From positions 62,001-126,000 of the forward strand of contig JAKAWQ010000002.1 of the NCBI GenBank assembly GCA_021816925.1: a stretch of DNA of 64,000 nt. Direction: 5' to 3'. The position numbers and the translations under genes are program-made. Source of the stretch: Pseudomonadota bacterium. GTDB taxonomy: Bacteria; Pseudomonadota; Alphaproteobacteria; Acetobacterales; Acetobacteraceae. Below the pieces are notes generated by a model, which searched no databases, was not told the DNA's origin, and worked only from the letters and a program-made list of their open reading frames with translations. Shown one piece after another: positions 40,163 through 49,325 of the stretch (position 1 is its first letter; each line of letters opens with the position of its first letter).

Positions 40163-41112
40163 GTACGCTCATTGTCGGCGGCGGCAGCTTTATCGGCGCA
40201 TACGTAATGCGCGATCTACTGCGCCGCGGCGAGTTGGTGGTCGCGTATGATAGGGACGTGCGAGACAACGCCGTACACCGGATCCTGAAGCCCGAGGAGG
40301 TCAGTCGCATTGCATTCGTGCAGGGTGACGTTCTCGACTTCATAGGCCTGCTTCAGGCGGCGCGGCAGCATGACGCGCGCGATATTGTTCACCTCGCCGC
40401 AGCGCTCATCCCGACGTGCGAGGCTGAGCCAGCTCTCGGGGTGCGCGTCAATGTGGACGGCTTCAACCACGTGCTCGAAGTGGCCCGGACGGTTGCCGCC
40501 CGGCGCGTCGTCTGGGCGAGCTCGATCGCAGTCTATGGGCCCCAGGCATCGTACGCAGGGGAACCGGACGAAGATGCGCCGCACCGTCCGACCACGGTCT
40601 ATGGTGCCTGCAAGTCCATAAATGAGTACATGGCCGACCATTACTTTCGTGCCTTCGGAGTAGACTCCATCGGCCTGCGGTTCACCGTTGTCTACGGACC
40701 CGGACGGATGCGTGGTGCTCTCGCCTACCGGCTTGGGCGGGAGCTGATCGAGAAGCCCGCGTACGGCGAGCCGGCACGCGTGCCGGCTGGTGATGCGCTC
40801 GTGAATTGGCAGCACGTGGAGGATGCTGCCCAGGCCGTGCTGCTCTCGCTCCGCCTGCTGGCGCCAGCGCATAGCCGTGTGTTCAACACCGGCGGGGACG
40901 CCTTACGCGTGCGCGATGCTGCCGCCGTCGTCAAACAGCTGCTTCCCACTGCGATCATCGAGGTAGAGTCCGGCCAAGGGGAAGGAATCGCCCGACTCTC
41001 GATCGAACGGGCGCAGCGGGAGCTCGGCTACGCGCCGCGTTACGACTTCGCGACCGGCGCGCGCGCGAGCATCAACGAATATCGCCGGTGGCGCGCCTTG
41101 CCGCCGATTTGA
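40159..41112 (+). CDS. NAD-dependent epimerase/dehydratase family protein
   Basis: A 317-residue extended SDR of the sugar-nucleotide epimerase type: LIVGGGSFIGAYVMRDLLRR (cofactor loop), YDRDVRD, LDFIGLLQAARQHDARDIVH, VWASSIAVYGPQ (Ser) and TTVYGACKSINEYMADHY (YxxxK, Tyr and Lys present). The C-terminal part resembles family members acting on free or nucleotide-linked sugars. Product probably works with the SDR and ThDP enzyme of the same operon. Confidence 0.9.
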   Translation: MSTLIVGGGSFIGAYVMRDLLRRGELVVAYDRDVRDNAVHRILKPEEVSRIAFVQGDVLDFIGLLQAARQHDARDIVHLAAALIPTCEAEPALGVRVNVDGFNHVLEVARTVAARRVVWASSIAVYGPQASYAGEPDEDAPHRPTTVYGACKSINEYMADHYFRAFGVDSIGLRFTVVYGPGRMRGALAYRLGRELIEKPAYGEPARVPAGDALVNWQHVEDAAQAVLLSLRLLAPAHSRVFNTGGDALRVRDAAAVVKQLLPTAIIEVESGQGEGIARLSIERAQRELGYAPRYDFATGARASINEYRRWRALPPI

Positions 41113-41125
41113 GAGGAGGGCTCGT

Positions 41126-42838
41126 GTGAACACCGGAGATTTGCTTGCCGAACTGCTGATCGCGCACGGGATCGACGTCGTCTTCGGAATGACCGGAGGA
41201 CAGGGCTACGCGCTCAACGATGCACTGCACCGTCGCGGCCCACGCGCCCGGCACGTGATGGTGCGCGACGAGCGGTCTAGCGCCTACGCTGCGGACGCGT
41301 GGGCGCGCGTGAGTGGACGCATCGGCGTGTGCGACGCCGCGTTCGGGGTCGGAGCGCTCAAGCTGGCTTCCGGCGTTGCCGAGGCCTACAACTCCTCCAT
41401 CCCCGTGCTCGCCATTCTGAGCAACGGCCCTCGCGAGTGGCTCCTGTGGGCCGAGCGGGGCTGCACCGCCCAGGGTGTGGAACAGCTGCGCCCGTTCGAA
41501 CCGATTACCAAGCGTGTGTTCCAGGCAACCACGCAGAGCAGCATCCCTGCGGCGGTTCGGCATCTGATTCACGTGGCCACGTCGGGACGTCCAGGGCCCG
41601 TAGTCCTCGATATTCCGGCTGATGTATTTGCCGCGGAGTGTGCCGAGGGTGCGCTCGACCTGTCTGGTAGAGCCGAAAACGCGCGTGTTCCCTCGAGTCG
41701 GCCGCATCCCGATCCCGACGCAATCGGCGCGGCGGCAGGTCGGCTCGAGACGGCCCTTCGTCCCGTCGTGATCGCCGGCGGCGGCGTCGCGATCAGCGGC
41801 GCAGCCGCGGCGCTGCACGAGGTGGCAAACGTCTGGCAGCTTCCGGTGGGCACCACGATCGCCGGCAAAGGTGTGTTCGCGGAGACGGATCCTCTCGGCA
41901 TCGGGGTCGTCGGCGGGCAATACGGCGAAGAGTGCGCCAACCGGGCGGTAGCAGAGACCGATCTCGTTTTTCTCGTGGGAATGAAGTCCTCGCAGCAGGT
42001 GACGAGTGCCTGGACGATCCCCGGGCGGCATCAGCGCGTGCTGCATCTCGACGTCGATCCGACAGAGGTGGGCAAGATCTTCACCACCGAGGTGGGCATC
42101 GTCGCTGACGCGCGCAGCGGGCTCAGCGCACTTGCCGCTGCGGCGCCGGCGCGCCGACCGGACCGTGCCGCATGGCTACATCGCATCCAGACCCTGAAAG
42201 CGGACTGGCAGACCGAGCTGGCGGCGGAATCGCAACCCTTGGGTCCGCGCGTCCGACCACAGTATCTGATGGCGGAGCTGAATAAGCGCCTGCGGCCGGG
42301 GGACTTGGTGGTGTCCGATGCCAGCTTCGCGATCGGTTGGATCGCTTCATTCCTCGATGTTGCCCGAGCGGGGCAGCGGTTTATTTTCCCTCGCGGGTTT
42401 GCCAGTATGGGCTTCGGATTGCCGGCGGCAATCGGCGCCCGCTTCGCGCAGCCCAGCGGGAAGTGCCTACTCGTCGCAGGCGACGGCGGCATTACGTACG
42501 CCATCGGCGAACTCTCCACCCTCGTGAAGTACGGACTCGACGTTGTGGTTGTTGTGCTCAACAACGGGTGTCTCGGCTACAGTAAGTTCGGCGAGAAGCT
42601 GCGCTATTCGGGCGACTACCAGTCGGTCGACTTTCCCGCGACCGATTTCGCAACGATCGCGCGCGGCTTTGGCTGCGAAGGGATAGCGGTCACATCACCG
42701 TCCGCCGTGCCGGACGCCCTCGAACGCGCGTTTAAGGCGGGCGGCCCGGTGCTGCTCGACGTCCGGGTCGACGAGTGGCAAACCCCGGAGCTGCAGCTTC
42801 GCAAGCAATTGGGAGCGGTGCACGCGAGGAGTGGCTAG
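41126..42838 (+). CDS. thiamine-diphosphate-dependent enzyme (acetolactate synthase / benzoylformate decarboxylase-like)
   Basis: A 570-residue ThDP enzyme with the three usual domains. The N-terminal PYR domain has the cofactor-activating Glu49 in MVRDERSSAYAADAWARVSG; the central domain has RPVVIAGGGVAISGAAAALH; the C-terminal PP domain has the GDG...NN motif (LLVAGDGGITYAIGEL, then VVVLNNGCLG). It starts at a GTG (41126) after GAGAGGAGG. The family covers decarboxylases, carboligases and ring-opening hydrolases, so the reaction is open; context suggests a sugar-derived keto acid. Confidence 0.88.
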   Translation: MNTGDLLAELLIAHGIDVVFGMTGGQGYALNDALHRRGPRARHVMVRDERSSAYAADAWARVSGRIGVCDAAFGVGALKLASGVAEAYNSSIPVLAILSNGPREWLLWAERGCTAQGVEQLRPFEPITKRVFQATTQSSIPAAVRHLIHVATSGRPGPVVLDIPADVFAAECAEGALDLSGRAENARVPSSRPHPDPDAIGAAAGRLETALRPVVIAGGGVAISGAAAALHEVANVWQLPVGTTIAGKGVFAETDPLGIGVVGGQYGEECANRAVAETDLVFLVGMKSSQQVTSAWTIPGRHQRVLHLDVDPTEVGKIFTTEVGIVADARSGLSALAAAAPARRPDRAAWLHRIQTLKADWQTELAAESQPLGPRVRPQYLMAELNKRLRPGDLVVSDASFAIGWIASFLDVARAGQRFIFPRGFASMGFGLPAAIGARFAQPSGKCLLVAGDGGITYAIGELSTLVKYGLDVVVVVLNNGCLGYSKFGEKLRYSGDYQSVDFPATDFATIARGFGCEGIAVTSPSAVPDALERAFKAGGPVLLDVRVDEWQTPELQLRKQLGAVHARSG

Positions 42839-43463
42839 GCGTCCCCAGCCGCGTAAAGGGAGCATCGTCCATCAGGCCCGTCCCCCATGCATGAGGCCCT
42901 GTGCCGGCCATCCAGCACAACCCTCGATATATGCATGCCGAGGAACGGACCGCCGATCATTCAGCAGACATCGGGTCTAGAGTGGTTTCTTGCCCGACAC
43001 CTCGCCTTGGACCGGTCTTGAAGATCGCATCAGACTCCCCGAAGGTGTGGATCCTACTTTACGGCTATGGTCACCGCCCTCGCCCAGGGCGCCGGTCTCC
43101 GATGAGTTGCGGCATCTTGCGTGGTGGAAACGTGTTGTAACCATGCGCGAATATCGCAAAACAGTGGGTGGTGGCTCCTGAGGAGAACTGCGGCGATATT
43201 TTTTGCGGGCGCCGGTGTCTCGTCCGTGCCGCCGGTCCGGCCTCCCGAGTGTCCCAATTCCGAAGTTTCTATCCCAAAAATGATGCCGGGGTCGGGACAC
43301 TGCTTTTTTGTTTTCAGGGCCGGCTGATCCCTTTCGTTCGCCGCCTGCGGTAGCGAACTTCGGGAGCAGGACACTGGCGCTACTTTGGCGCTTGTACTGT
43401 TACGAGGAAATTGTGTATTCGGCTGGGATTCAGTGGAGTACGTGCTGCGTCCCGGGTGGCGAG
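42839..43463. other. island-edge region without an intact gene
   Basis: A 625-base stretch after the ThDP-enzyme gene. Several short frames occur on both strands, none with a recognisable protein. Its right half contains the imperfect inverted repeats described at 43248-43375, then runs into a decayed transposase. It looks like scar tissue of earlier insertions. Confidence 0.5.
43248..43375. mobile_element. MITE-like element or solo insertion-sequence ends
   Basis: AGTGTCCCAATTCCGAAGTT (43248-43267) and the reverse complement of GAACTTCGGGAGCAGGACAC (from 43355, ending at 43375 with T) form terminal inverted repeats identical at 16 of 21 positions. They flank about 86 bases with no gene. An extra GGGACACT copy at 43294-43301 is followed by a T-rich run. 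Repeated TGTCC-type ends are usual for some insertion-sequence families. Length and lack of a transposase suggest a miniature non-autonomous element or leftover ends. Confidence 0.45.
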
Positions 43464-43476
43464 GCTTGGTGGGGGC

Positions 43477-44039
43477 GTTGAGGTATGGCTGGAGCCGTTT
43501 TTCGGGGTGATGGGCCGCAGCAGGCGGCACAAGCGGGGGCCGGTCTAAGTGCGCGGGCTCTTGGAGCCGGACGGGCCGAAGAGCGTACAGCCGATCGCAG
43601 CCCGGCTCGGCCTGTCCGACCATGACCAGTTGCATCGCTTCGTGCGCAGTCCTGCCTGGGATGACGCACCGCTGTGGCAGGTGCCGGCAGAGCGTGCTGG
43701 TTGCTTGGTCGGCGGCGACGATGCGGTTCTGGTGATCGATGACACCGCGCTGCCGAAGAAGGAGACGGCGTCGGGCGGCGAGGCAGCCCAATATTGCGGG
43801 GCGCCGGGCAAGAGGGCGAACTGCCAATCGCCGGGCTCGCTCAGCCCGGCGCGGCGCGAGGTAGCGGTGCCGGTCAGGTTGCGGCCGTTCCTGCCGGCCC
43901 GCTGGACCGATTTTCCGGCGCGGCGTCATCGCGAGGCTGTTCGCTCCCACTCAGCTCCCCCGCCGCTGCCCACGCTGCCGAAGGCTCATCGCGTCACTGC
44001 GGGCAAAAGTGCGAAAGTAGTGCCAGACAAGGTGGCGGC
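43477..44039 (+). pseudogene. decayed IS701-like transposase fragment
   Basis: The frame reads VEVWLEPFFGVMGRSRRHKR, then a TAA at 43546-43548, then KSVQPIAARLGLSDHDQLHR, WDDAPLWQVPAERAGCLVGG, AVLVIDDTALPKKE (first catalytic Asp of the DDE set) and YCGAPGKRANCQSPGSLSPA, all matching IS701-group transposases. After about 43930 the similarity fades and the frame ends at 44043 without the later catalytic Asp and Glu. N terminus missing, one internal stop, C-terminal half missing: inactive. It touches the start of the next gene. Confidence 0.75.
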
Positions 44040-45398
44040 ATGAGGCGGGCGGGCGGGCCGGCGCTCATCGGCCTCGTCCTGATCGGGGCGGCGCTGATGG
44101 GGCTCGACGTCGCGGCGCTCGGCCTGCACGTGCCCGGCGCGCTTGGGATCGGATCCAATCAGCGCCTTCGTGCATTCGTCGGACTGATGATGGTCGAGAT
44201 GGCTCTCTATGGCGGGGCGGTTTGGATCGTGCTTCGGGCGGCGTTGCCGCCGCGCACGGTATCGGCCATTCTTGCCGCCGCGCTCCTGATGCGCGGGATT
44301 CTCCTGTTCAGCCCGCCGTTTCTTTCGAGCGACCTGCACCGTTACGTGTGGGACGGGATGGTGCAGGCTGCCGGCATCAATCCCTACCGCTACCGGCCGG
44401 ACGCGCCGGCGCTGGCTTTTCTCAGGGACCGGTCGATCTACCCGGGGATCAACCGCAAGGCCACGGCGCGAACGATCTATCCGCCGTTCGCCGAAGCGGT
44501 GTTCGCACTCGCGGCCCGGCTGAGCCCGACCCTCTTCGCGATGAAGGCGGTGATGACCGCGTTCGACCTGATCGGGATCGCGGCCCTTCTTCGCCTGTTG
44601 CGGCGGGCGCACCTTCCTGCCGCGCGCATCCTGATCTATGCTTGGCAGCCTCTGCCGATCTGGGAGTTCGCAGGCAACGGCCATGTCGATGCGATCGTCG
44701 TCGGATGCACGGCAGTGGCCTTGCTTGCCGCGGCGGCCGGGCGGAAGGCCTTTTCCGCCGTGGCGTTCGCGGGCGCTGTTCTGGCCAAGCTCCTGCCGGT
44801 GGCGCTGATGCCCGCGCTCTGGCGTCCGCGCGGCTGGCGCTTCCCTCTGCTTTCGTTTGTGATGATCGCCGCGTTCTATGCCGCCTTTGCCGGGGTCGGC
44901 TGGCGTGTGCTCGGCTTCCTGCCGGGCTATATCCGCCAGGAGGGCATCGCGAGCGGGCTCGGCATCTTTTATCTCGACGTGGCTGGAAGGCTGGTCCGGC
45001 TGTCGCCGTTCGCTGGCCGGGTCTATCTCGGCGCGGCGGCGATCGTGCTAGCCGGGCTCGGACTTGCGATCTGGCGGCGGGATCTGCCGGAGGAGCCAGC
45101 GCAACGCACGCGGCGGATCGCAGCCGATGCGGGATTGCTCGCGACCGCACTGATGCTGGTGTTGACGCCGCACTATCCCTGGTATTTCGCCTGGCTCCTG
45201 GTGCCGCTTTGCATCCAACCCTCGCCCGCGGTCCTTTACCTGCCGGCGGCCAGCTTTCTTCTTTATCTCGATCCGCTCCACACGCGCCCGATCTGGCCGG
45301 CGCTCATTTATGTTCCGTTCGCGGTATTAGCGGTGGTTTCACTGGCGTGGCGGCGGCGCCGTCGCAAAGCTGCCGGCTTGTTGCGGAATAACGTGTGA
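44040..45398 (+). CDS. polyprenol-dependent membrane glycosyltransferase (GT-C / DUF2029-like)
   Basis: A 452-residue integral membrane protein with about 10-12 hydrophobic segments. A first-loop motif SSDLHRYVWDGMVQAAGINP (acidic Asp-Leu-His and Trp-Asp) is typical of GT-C mannosyl/arabinosyltransferase-like enzymes; IYPPFAEAVFALAARL, YAWQPLPIWEFAGNGHVDAI and VLTPHYPWYFAWLLVPL also fit. ATG 44040 follows directly on transposase debris. Its stop overlaps the next gene by one base. Confidence 0.8.
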   Translation: MRRAGGPALIGLVLIGAALMGLDVAALGLHVPGALGIGSNQRLRAFVGLMMVEMALYGGAVWIVLRAALPPRTVSAILAAALLMRGILLFSPPFLSSDLHRYVWDGMVQAAGINPYRYRPDAPALAFLRDRSIYPGINRKATARTIYPPFAEAVFALAARLSPTLFAMKAVMTAFDLIGIAALLRLLRRAHLPAARILIYAWQPLPIWEFAGNGHVDAIVVGCTAVALLAAAAGRKAFSAVAFAGAVLAKLLPVALMPALWRPRGWRFPLLSFVMIAAFYAAFAGVGWRVLGFLPGYIRQEGIASGLGIFYLDVAGRLVRLSPFAGRVYLGAAAIVLAGLGLAIWRRDLPEEPAQRTRRIAADAGLLATALMLVLTPHYPWYFAWLLVPLCIQPSPAVLYLPAASFLLYLDPLHTRPIWPALIYVPFAVLAVVSLAWRRRRRKAAGLLRNNV

Positions 45399-46447
45399 TG
45401 AAGGGGGGCCCGATTGATCCGCGGCGCTATTTCGAGAGCGTCGGGCCCGAGCGCGCGGCGAATGCCGGGGAGCCGCCGGTCTGCCTCTATCTCGAAGTCA
45501 CCAATCGCTGCAATCTTCTGTGCGAGACCTGTCCGCGCACCTTCGAGACGCTCGAGCCGCCGGCCGACATGAGCTACGAGCTTTTTCTTCGGATCGTCGA
45601 TCAGCTGCCGGGACTTCGGCGCGCCGTGCTGCACGGCGTCGGCGAGCCGATGCTCGTGCGCGAGCTGCCGCGCATGATCCGCACGCTCAAGGAGCGCGGC
45701 GTTTATGTGCTCTTCAACACCAACGGGACGCTGCTTTCGCCGCGCCGGCGGGAAGGCCTAGTCGCAAGCGGCCTCGACGAGCTCAGGGTTTCGCTCGATG
45801 CGGCCGATCCCGCGAGCTTCCGCAAGGTGCGCGGGCGGGACTTCTTTGCCTGCATCGTGCGCAATCTCAGGGCGTTCGTGGCCTTCCAGCAGGCGAGCGG
45901 GGCGGAGAAGCCGCGTCTTTCGCTCTGGCTTACGGGGCTGCGCGAGACGATCGCCGAACTTCCACGATTAGTGGCGCTTGCCGCGGAGATCGGCATCCGC
46001 GACGTCTATCTGCAGCGGCTGGTTTTCGATGAGACCGGGCGCGGCCTTGCCCGCCCGAACCAGGCACTGTTCGACAGGCTGCGCAAGGAGGACGAGGCGG
46101 CGATCGGTGAGGCAACGGAACTTGCGGCGCGGCTTGGCGTGAGGCTCGACGCCTCGGGCGCGACCGAGCCGGGCCTCAGCCTTCGCCGCGGCGAGGACAG
46201 CGCGCCGTGGTCGGCCTGCCGGCGGCCATGGTCGCTGATGTATTTCACCGCGCACGGGCGGGCGCTTCCCTGTTGCATCGCGCCGTTCGCGGCGCGCGAT
46301 TATGCGACCTACACGCTCGGAGATGCCAAGAAAGAGACGCTCGAGGAAATCTGGAACGGCCCGGCCTATCAGGAGTTCCGTGCCGGCCTGCTCGGCCCGA
46401 CGCCGCCTCGGCCGTGCCAGAACTGCGGCCTGCGCTGGAGCCTTTGA
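45398..46447 (+). CDS. radical SAM/SPASM domain protein
   Basis: A 349-residue radical S-adenosylmethionine enzyme. The cluster motif is CNLLCETC (CxxxCxxC) in YLEVTNRCNLLCETCPRTFE; HGVGEPMLVRELPRMI and LFNTNGTLLS are the GE/ST-type segments. The C-terminal SPASM part has CRRPWSLMYFTAHGRALPCC and CQNCGLRW, ligands for auxiliary clusters. ATG 45398 or the adjacent GTG 45395 may start. Substrate unknown; it lies between two glycosyltransferases, so carbohydrate or lipid modification is likely. Confidence 0.85.
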   Translation: MKGGPIDPRRYFESVGPERAANAGEPPVCLYLEVTNRCNLLCETCPRTFETLEPPADMSYELFLRIVDQLPGLRRAVLHGVGEPMLVRELPRMIRTLKERGVYVLFNTNGTLLSPRRREGLVASGLDELRVSLDAADPASFRKVRGRDFFACIVRNLRAFVAFQQASGAEKPRLSLWLTGLRETIAELPRLVALAAEIGIRDVYLQRLVFDETGRGLARPNQALFDRLRKEDEAAIGEATELAARLGVRLDASGATEPGLSLRRGEDSAPWSACRRPWSLMYFTAHGRALPCCIAPFAARDYATYTLGDAKKETLEEIWNGPAYQEFRAGLLGPTPPRPCQNCGLRWSL

Positions 46448-47154
46448 GCGAGACCGCACGCACGGCGGTCGTGATTCCGACGCGCGACGAGGCGGCGACG
46501 ATCGGGGCGGTGGTGGGCGAGATTCCGCGCGCGCTGGCGGTTGAAATCATCGTCGCAGACGGAGGCAGCCGCGACGCGACGGTTGCGGCGGCGCGGGCGG
46601 CAGGGGCACGGGTGATTGCGATCGACGGGCCGGGTTACGGATGGGCCTGTGCGGCAGGGGCGGCGGCGGCGGATGCGCGGGCGGACATCATCGCCTTTCT
46701 CGACGGGGACGGCGCGGATCGGGGCGATCTTCTCGGGCGCCTTGTCGGTCCGATCGTGGCCGGCACGCATGATTTCGTGCTTGCCTCGCGCACGCTTGGC
46801 GAGCGCGCGGCGGGTGCGATGCTCTGGCACCAGGTACTGGCCGGCCGGCTGATCGGGGCCGTGATCGCGGCGCGCACGGGCCAGCGTTACACGGACATGT
46901 GCGCGTTCCGTGCGATCCGACGCGACGCGCTTGCCGCTCTCGGGATGTGCGAGAGCGGGTATGGCTGGAACGTCGAGATGCAGATTCGAGCGGCGCGGGC
47001 GGGCCTCAGGGTGGTTGAAGTGCCGATGCCCTATCGGCGCCGCGCCGGCGGCCGCTCGAAGGTTGCGGGCTCGCTCGCCGGCACGCTGAAAGCGGGCGCG
47101 CGAATTCTTTCAGTGGTCTGGCGGCTCGCGGGACCGGGGTGGCCTCTCGGATGA
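46444..47154 (+). CDS. GT2 family glycosyltransferase (dolichol-phosphate-mannose synthase-like)
   Basis: A 236-residue GT-A enzyme: TAVVIPTRDEAATIGAVVGE, IIVADGGSRDATVAAARAAG, ADIIAFLDGDGADRGDLL (DxD-like metal site) and the acceptor-side QRYTDMCAFRAIRRDALAAL and GYGWNVEMQIRAARAGLRVV. The start is a TTG at 46444 overlapping the radical-SAM stop. It probably transfers a sugar to a polyprenyl phosphate that the GT-C enzyme of this operon then uses. Confidence 0.87.
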   Translation: MSETARTAVVIPTRDEAATIGAVVGEIPRALAVEIIVADGGSRDATVAAARAAGARVIAIDGPGYGWACAAGAAAADARADIIAFLDGDGADRGDLLGRLVGPIVAGTHDFVLASRTLGERAAGAMLWHQVLAGRLIGAVIAARTGQRYTDMCAFRAIRRDALAALGMCESGYGWNVEMQIRAARAGLRVVEVPMPYRRRAGGRSKVAGSLAGTLKAGARILSVVWRLAGPGWPLG

Positions 47155-47414
47155 GAGGAAGTGCGGGGGCAAAGCCCGGCGGTCCTGCGAGGGGGTGATG
47201 TGCCGAAGAGGAGAACGGGGCGGCGGGCGGCGGATGCGCTCAAGCAGGGGCGAGGCAAGGGCGGGCGACGACCCCCTCTGCGGTGCGGAGGAACAAGAGG
47301 TGCGCGGCCGTCCATCCATGAACGGCCTGCGGCGATGGAGGGTAACAACAGGTGCGGGAGGCGGCTCAGGGGCTGAAGGGCGCGGCTTACTCGAGGAGGG
47401 TGACACAAGAGGCC

Positions 47415-47949
47415 ATGTCAGAAACGCTGAAGAAGCGCTGGACGCTGCCGGAAAGCGTCATCACGCACATTTTCGCGGGCGAGGCGAGCGGCAACGGTTT
47501 TGCCGGCTTTCACTCGGAAGCAGAAAAATCACTGGACAACGGAGGGATGGAAATCGTGGGACAACCCAATCCGGAGCAACTCGCGCGACGCCAGCTTGGA
47601 AAGACCTGCAAGCTCAAGGTGAAGATCAAGTTCGGGGGCAAGTTCTGCACGACGCCAGGGATTTCCACTTTTTTTCCTGAACCAGAAATTCCCCCAATCC
47701 AAGATATGGACGAAGGAAAACATCATTCGCTGGATCGAGCAGGCGATGACGGATCCGGTTGACAGCGTTCGATCGTAGCGCGCGGCATGGGAATCGCAAC
47801 CGCGCTTGCAGCGCGGTAGCGGCGTTGTCGGCCAGGCCCTGAGCAAGATCCGGGTCGACGGCGTTTCCTGCCACGTGCTTTACCAGGATGGGGGCGTCGC
47901 CTCGATCTATCCCGCCAACCTCGATCCCGCATCGCCGACCGACGAATGA
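47415..47949 (+). pseudogene. decayed EndoU-like nuclease (toxin domain) gene
   Basis: From ATG 47415 (AGAGG upstream) the frame reads SVITHIFAGEASGNGFAGFH and on to a STFF motif: the two-His signature of bacterial EndoU nucleases. A 7-T run near 47669 breaks the frame. The next frame gives WTKENIIRWIEQAM, a TAG at 47776-47778, then VVGQALSKIRVDGVSCHVLY, SIYPANLDP and TGA at 47949. With one T fewer the region is 178 codons with a single internal stop, so two lesions. Family call is from motifs only. Confidence 0.55.
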
Positions 47950-48102
47950 TCCCCTGCGGCGTTGCCTGAGGCGTGAGCGGCTTGTTGTCGTCCGTCTTTG
48001 GGGGGATTATTGCCCGGCGGGCGTGCCGGCCCGGGCGGGGCCGCGGGGGTGCGGGCAGGGTTCCCGGTTCTGCCGAGACTGCCGGCGCATCGAGGGAAGC
48101 CG

Positions 48103-49314
48103 ATGGACTACGAGACTTTTTTCCGCAGGGAACTGGACTCTCTCCGCACGGAGGGGCGCTACCGGATCTTCAGTGATCTCGAGCGGCTGGTTGGAGAATT
48201 TCCTGCCGCACTCCGACATCATCGGGGCGGATCGACGCGGGTGACCGTGTGGTGCTCGAACGACTATCTCGGCATGGGCCAGCATCCGGTGGTGCTGGCG
48301 GCGATGCACGAAGCGCTCGATCGCTTCGGCGCCGGGGCCGGAGGAACGCGCAACATTGCCGGCACAAACCATCTGCATGTACTGCTCGAGGCGGAGCTGG
48401 CAGAGCTGCACGAGAAGGAGGCCGCGCTCCTTTTCACGTCAGGTTATGTGGCCAACTGGGCGACGCTTGCGACGCTGGCTCGGCGCATGCCGGGCGCGGT
48501 GGTGGTCTCGGATTCGGCCAATCACGCCTCGATGATCGAGGGCATCCGGCACAGCCGGGCCGAGCGGCGCATCTTTGCGCACAACGATCCGGACGATCTT
48601 CGCCGCAAGCTGACGGAGATTCCGGCGGATCGGCCCAAGCTGGTGGCGTTCGAATCGGTTTATTCGATGGACGGCGATATCGCGCCGATAGCGGCGTTCC
48701 TTGGTGTCGCCGAGGAGTATGGCGCTCTCACCTATTGCGATGAGGTGCACGCGGTCGGGCTTTATGGCCCGCACGGGGGCGGCGTTACCGAGCGCGAGGG
48801 GCTGATGGGGCAGATCGGGGTGATCGAGGGGACGCTCGCCAAGGCGTTCGGCGTGGTGGGCGGCTATATCGCGGGCTCGGCCGCGCTTTGCGATTTCGTG
48901 CGGAGCTTTGCCTCCGGCTTCATCTTCACGACCGCGCTGCCGCCTTCGATCGCGGCCGGTGCGCTGGCGGCCGTCAGGCACCTCAAGGCGGAGAGCGGCC
49001 TGCGCGAGCGCCTGCATGAGCGGGTGGCGATGGTCAGGAGGCGGCTCGATGCGGCCGGCGTGCCGCATATGAGGAACCCGAGCCATATCGTGCCGGTGGC
49101 GGTGGGGGACGCGGCGCTCTGCAAGCGGATTTCGGATCTCCTCCTGCAGGAGCATGGCATCTATGTGCAGCCGATCAACTATCCGACGGTGCCGCGCGGC
49201 ACGGAACGCCTGCGCATCACGCCTTCGCCTTTGCATTCGGATGCGGATATCGAGAGGCTCGTGTCGGCGCTTTCGGCGATCTGGTCGGCGCTCGATCTCA
49301 GGCGCGCGGCCTGA
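48103..49314 (+). CDS. hemA: 5-aminolevulinate synthase
   Basis: PLP enzyme condensing glycine and succinyl-CoA to 5-aminolevulinate, the C4 route to haem used by alphaproteobacteria. The 403-residue protein starts [11 protein letters not shown] and shows [68 protein letters not shown] and the PLP-lysine region [17 protein letters not shown]. The start has GAGGGAAG; frame continues upstream without support. Stands alone between two pseudogenes. Confidence 0.97.
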   Translation: MDYETFFRRELDSLRTEGRYRIFSDLERLVGEFPAALRHHRGGSTRVTVWCSNDYLGMGQHPVVLAAMHEALDRFGAGAGGTRNIAGTNHLHVLLEAELAELHEKEAALLFTSGYVANWATLATLARRMPGAVVVSDSANHASMIEGIRHSRAERRIFAHNDPDDLRRKLTEIPADRPKLVAFESVYSMDGDIAPIAAFLGVAEEYGALTYCDEVHAVGLYGPHGGGVTEREGLMGQIGVIEGTLAKAFGVVGGYIAGSAALCDFVRSFASGFIFTTALPPSIAAGALAAVRHLKAESGLRERLHERVAMVRRRLDAAGVPHMRNPSHIVPVAVGDAALCKRISDLLLQEHGIYVQPINYPTVPRGTERLRITPSPLHSDADIERLVSALSAIWSALDLRRAA

Positions 49315-49325
49315 CCTGGGCAGCC

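Noticed and set aside
31964-47154. Arsenosugar biosynthesis cluster
   Set aside because: DUF2064, GT2, phosphorylase and radical SAM families occur in such clusters, but no arsM-type methyltransferase or ArsS-type protein was found.
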